This document shows, one piece after another, positions 62,020 through 64,000 of a stretch of DNA of 64,000 nucleotides. The position numbers and the translations under genes were made by a program. The first letter of the stretch is position 1. Every line of letters begins with the position of its first letter. The notes under the pieces were generated by a model. That model did no database searches and had not been told where the DNA came from. It saw nothing but the letters and a program-made list of their open reading frames with translations. Source of the DNA: Bin5 sp965204705 (lineage in GTDB: Bacteria; Chloroflexota; Anaerolineae; Caldilineales; Caldilineaceae); the NCBI GenBank assembly GCA_965204705.1, contig OZ242006.1, forward strand, positions 2,604,001-2,668,000. Direction: 5' to 3'.

Positions 62020-63987
62020 TCAGCTTTCTTCTTGAGTCCGTAGGCCATTCGGTGCAACGGGAAGTGTAAACGAAAAAGTGCTGCCCCGATTCTCGATGCT
62101 GTCTACCCAGATCCGGCCGCTGTGCGCCAGGACAATATGCTTGGCTATCGCAAGACCCAGACCAGTACCCAAGCTTGCACGTGCCCGATCAGTCTTGAAA
62201 AACCGCTCAAAGATGCGGTCCATATCCTCGGCGGGAACCCCGATCCCCGTATCGCTGACAGAAATAGTCACTTGTTGGGCCTCGGGTTCTGCGTCTGCCG
62301 AGATTGTGACCGACCCGCCTGCCGGAGAAAACTTGAGTGCATTGTGAACCAGGTTCGTAACTACCTGGTGTATGCGTTCGGCGTCTGCGTAGACGCGAGG
62401 GAGACGGTGCGGCAGGTCGACAATCAGGTTGATGTCGCTTCGGGCGGCAAGTGGTTGCAATCGTTCAACCGGAGTCAATACAGTTTCGCTGACAGTTACC
62501 GGTCGGAAGCGGAACGGGACCTGACCGGATTCTATGCGGGAAAGTTCCAGGAGTTCCCGAACCATCTGCGCTAGGGAGTCCACCTCCGTCTCAATCCGGT
62601 CCAGAAACCGCGGCGCAGCCGCAGCATCGTCGAGGGCGCCGTCCCGTAAGGTTTCTGTCAACGCTTGCAAAGATGCAAGAGGCGTACGCAGTTCGTGAGA
62701 GATGTTGCTTACAAAATCGCGCCTAACCCGCTCAAGTCGATGGAGTTCCGTCATGTCCTGCAGAAGTAGGATAAAGCCATCGATGCCACCTGCAACAAAG
62801 GGGAGCGCAATGACACGCGTCGTTCTGTCCCCCCACTGAAAAATGCTTTCAGCCTGCTTGCCCTCCTGTTTGCAGTCCTGCCACGTTTCAACGATTCGAT
62901 GGTCGCGAACAATTTGGGCAAAAGGCTGTCCTCGAAGACTCTGACGGCTGAGACTCGAAAATGGTGAACCATACCGCAAATCCAAAGGAGACACACTGTT
63001 TCCCATTTGTAGTGCCTCTTCAGATTCGCCGTTCGAACCGGAAGCCTCCTCCGTTTCGAAGCCCACCATGCGCGCCGCAACCAGGTTGCAGAGCCGTACT
63101 CGTCCCTCGCTGTCCAGGATGAATACACCGTCCACGAGGTTGTCTAGGACCGAAGTCAACCGCTCTCGCTCACGAGAAACCGATGCAACCTGTGACTCCA
63201 GCCGGTCCCTCATACGATTGAAAACTCTGGCAAGCTGTCCCGCCTCGTCCGCGCCTTTCGGCTCGATTCGGACCCCCAGCTCTCCTTGGGCCAGACGTGC
63301 CGCCGCCAAAATCAAATGGCGGAAGGGTCGCGCCGTTCCCTCGGAAACCAATAGGGCGATTCCGGCCAGCGCCGAATAAGCCAACAGCATCACTATAAGC
63401 AGGGACCTGCGTAGTGGGTCGAGCGCATCGTCAATCTTGGAACCTGGCACAGATACACGCATTACCCCCAGTGCCTCGTTGGTATCGCCTGCATTTGCAC
63501 TGCCCAGATCGCTTCCAAGCCCAATTGCCGCAGCGGCAAACAGCATCTCGGAGCCAACTACCCTGCTCACTCGAACGCTGTATCCGGTTCCTTCTTGAAA
63601 CGCCGCAAGGATTTCCGGCTGCTCCAATTGACTTTCCATGGAGGATGGATCGGCCTGCGAGTCCGCCAGCACACTGCCGTCGGCAAGGACTATAGTCACA
63701 CGTGCATCCAGCTGATCGCCCCACGCGCGCACAAGGCGGGCTGGCTCAATGTCTCCCACTTGCCAGCGGGACTCCACCAGCCCGTCGCGCAACTGCAGGT
63801 TTCCCGACAACAGTTGTGCGTCGGCGCCAAGTCGAAGCCGGTGTTGTTCATATTGGGTCTGTCTGAAAAAGGAAAGGGAAAAGAAGTAGAGGCCCGCGAG
63901 AAGAGCCGCCGACAGAAGGCAGAAAGGTACAGCGATTTGCCACCGGATCGAGCGAAACCCGAGCATGTGCTGAGGCCCGAACGACAA
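62020..63987 (-). CDS. phoR: PhoR-like sensor histidine kinase
   Basis: 655 residues. Membrane segment at about 17-38, an extracytoplasmic ~150-residue domain, a second segment at about 195-214, HAMP (about 215-268), a PAS domain (about 273-415), HisKA with His431 in NISHELRTPLAS and HATPase with NLVHNALKFSPAGG, DTGIGVPAED and GTGLGLAIAKHIV. This layout plus the pst operon downstream supports PhoR. It starts at TTG 63987 with AAAGGAAG five bases upstream; an ATG at 63966 is an alternative. The partner regulator should lie just right of the window. Confidence 0.85.
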   Translation of the reverse strand: MSFGPQHMLGFRSIRWQIAVPFCLLSAALLAGLYFFSLSFFRQTQYEQHRLRLGADAQLLSGNLQLRDGLVESRWQVGDIEPARLVRAWGDQLDARVTIVLADGSVLADSQADPSSMESQLEQPEILAAFQEGTGYSVRVSRVVGSEMLFAAAAIGLGSDLGSANAGDTNEALGVMRVSVPGSKIDDALDPLRRSLLIVMLLAYSALAGIALLVSEGTARPFRHLILAAARLAQGELGVRIEPKGADEAGQLARVFNRMRDRLESQVASVSRERERLTSVLDNLVDGVFILDSEGRVRLCNLVAARMVGFETEEASGSNGESEEALQMGNSVSPLDLRYGSPFSSLSRQSLRGQPFAQIVRDHRIVETWQDCKQEGKQAESIFQWGDRTTRVIALPFVAGGIDGFILLLQDMTELHRLERVRRDFVSNISHELRTPLASLQALTETLRDGALDDAAAAPRFLDRIETEVDSLAQMVRELLELSRIESGQVPFRFRPVTVSETVLTPVERLQPLAARSDINLIVDLPHRLPRVYADAERIHQVVTNLVHNALKFSPAGGSVTISADAEPEAQQVTISVSDTGIGVPAEDMDRIFERFFKTDRARASLGTGLGLAIAKHIVLAHSGRIWVDSIENRGSTFSFTLPVAPNGLRTQEES

Positions 63988-64000
63988 GGCACTTCCTTTG

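Overview
The window looks like a piece of a GC-rich chromosome from a Chloroflexota bacterium, probably of the Anaerolineae/Caldilineae type. This is an inference. It rests on a bacterial Elp3, F420-type PPOX proteins, a Tat-exported lipoprotein sugar-binding protein, a fused CoA-transferase, HD/DUF309-type proteins, several sulfatases, and frequent TTG/GTG starts behind good Shine-Dalgarno sites. No phage, plasmid or transposase gene is visible. The only mobile-looking DNA is a family of short structured repeats in gene gaps.

Layout. 1-6.1 kb: a minus-strand galactoside-uptake operon (Tat lipoprotein binding protein, two permeases, GH42 beta-galactosidase running off the left edge) preceded by a secreted Ig-like protein. 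6.1-7.2 kb: non-coding, with repeat copy A. 7.2-12.9 kb: plus-strand iron-sulfur/radical-SAM set: SufR-like repressor behind a consensus promoter and a perfect palindrome, MoaA, A-type Fe-S carrier, DUF2203, rhodanese, B12-type radical SAM enzyme and two small coupled proteins. 12.9-19.2 kb: receiver-DUF309 protein, XseB, DUF212, M20 peptidase, repeat copy B, chorismate mutase, GT4 glycosyltransferase, HD protein. 19.3-26.1 kb: double-length UxaA-type dehydratase, sulfatase, SIS protein, MetE-like protein and ribosomal protein L19 with its terminator. 26.2-32.1 kb (minus): second sulfatase, PPOX protein, exported intradiol dioxygenase, fused 3-oxoacid CoA-transferase, thiolase, DinB. 32.5-39.2 kb: two-component system, Gly-rich lipoprotein and a MacA/MacB-type exporter. 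39.3-43.9 kb: exported ADP-ribosylglycohydrolase and two GT-C membrane glycosyltransferases. 44.0-49.5 kb: heptad array plus repeat copy C, S9 peptidase, MFS transporter, BtrH-like protein, PPOX protein. 49.5-53.3 kb: galactokinase, then a Trm9-like methyltransferase divergent from Elp3. 53.6-64 kb: lipoprotein, phosphate regulon (pstS-pstC-pstA-pstB-arsC-phoU), a candidate Pho box, a degenerate repeat, a small winged-helix-like protein and a PhoR-like kinase.

How the genes fit together. The carbohydrate genes (GH42, ABC importer, galactokinase, UxaA, SIS, two sulfatases) suggest a heterotroph living on galactosides and sulfated or acidic polysaccharides. Thiolase, CoA-transferase and intradiol dioxygenase resemble the end of an aromatic ring-cleavage route. 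The phosphate operon carries its own arsenate reductase, which fits arsenate entering through Pst.

The most striking item is the divergent Elp3/Trm9-like pair. In eukaryotes these two activities act one after the other on wobble uridine of tRNA (cm5U, then mcm5U), so the pair suggests a complete bacterial mcm5U route. Other points of note are the B12 radical SAM enzyme with two translationally coupled small partners, the pseudo-duplicated UxaA protein and the four-copy structured repeat.
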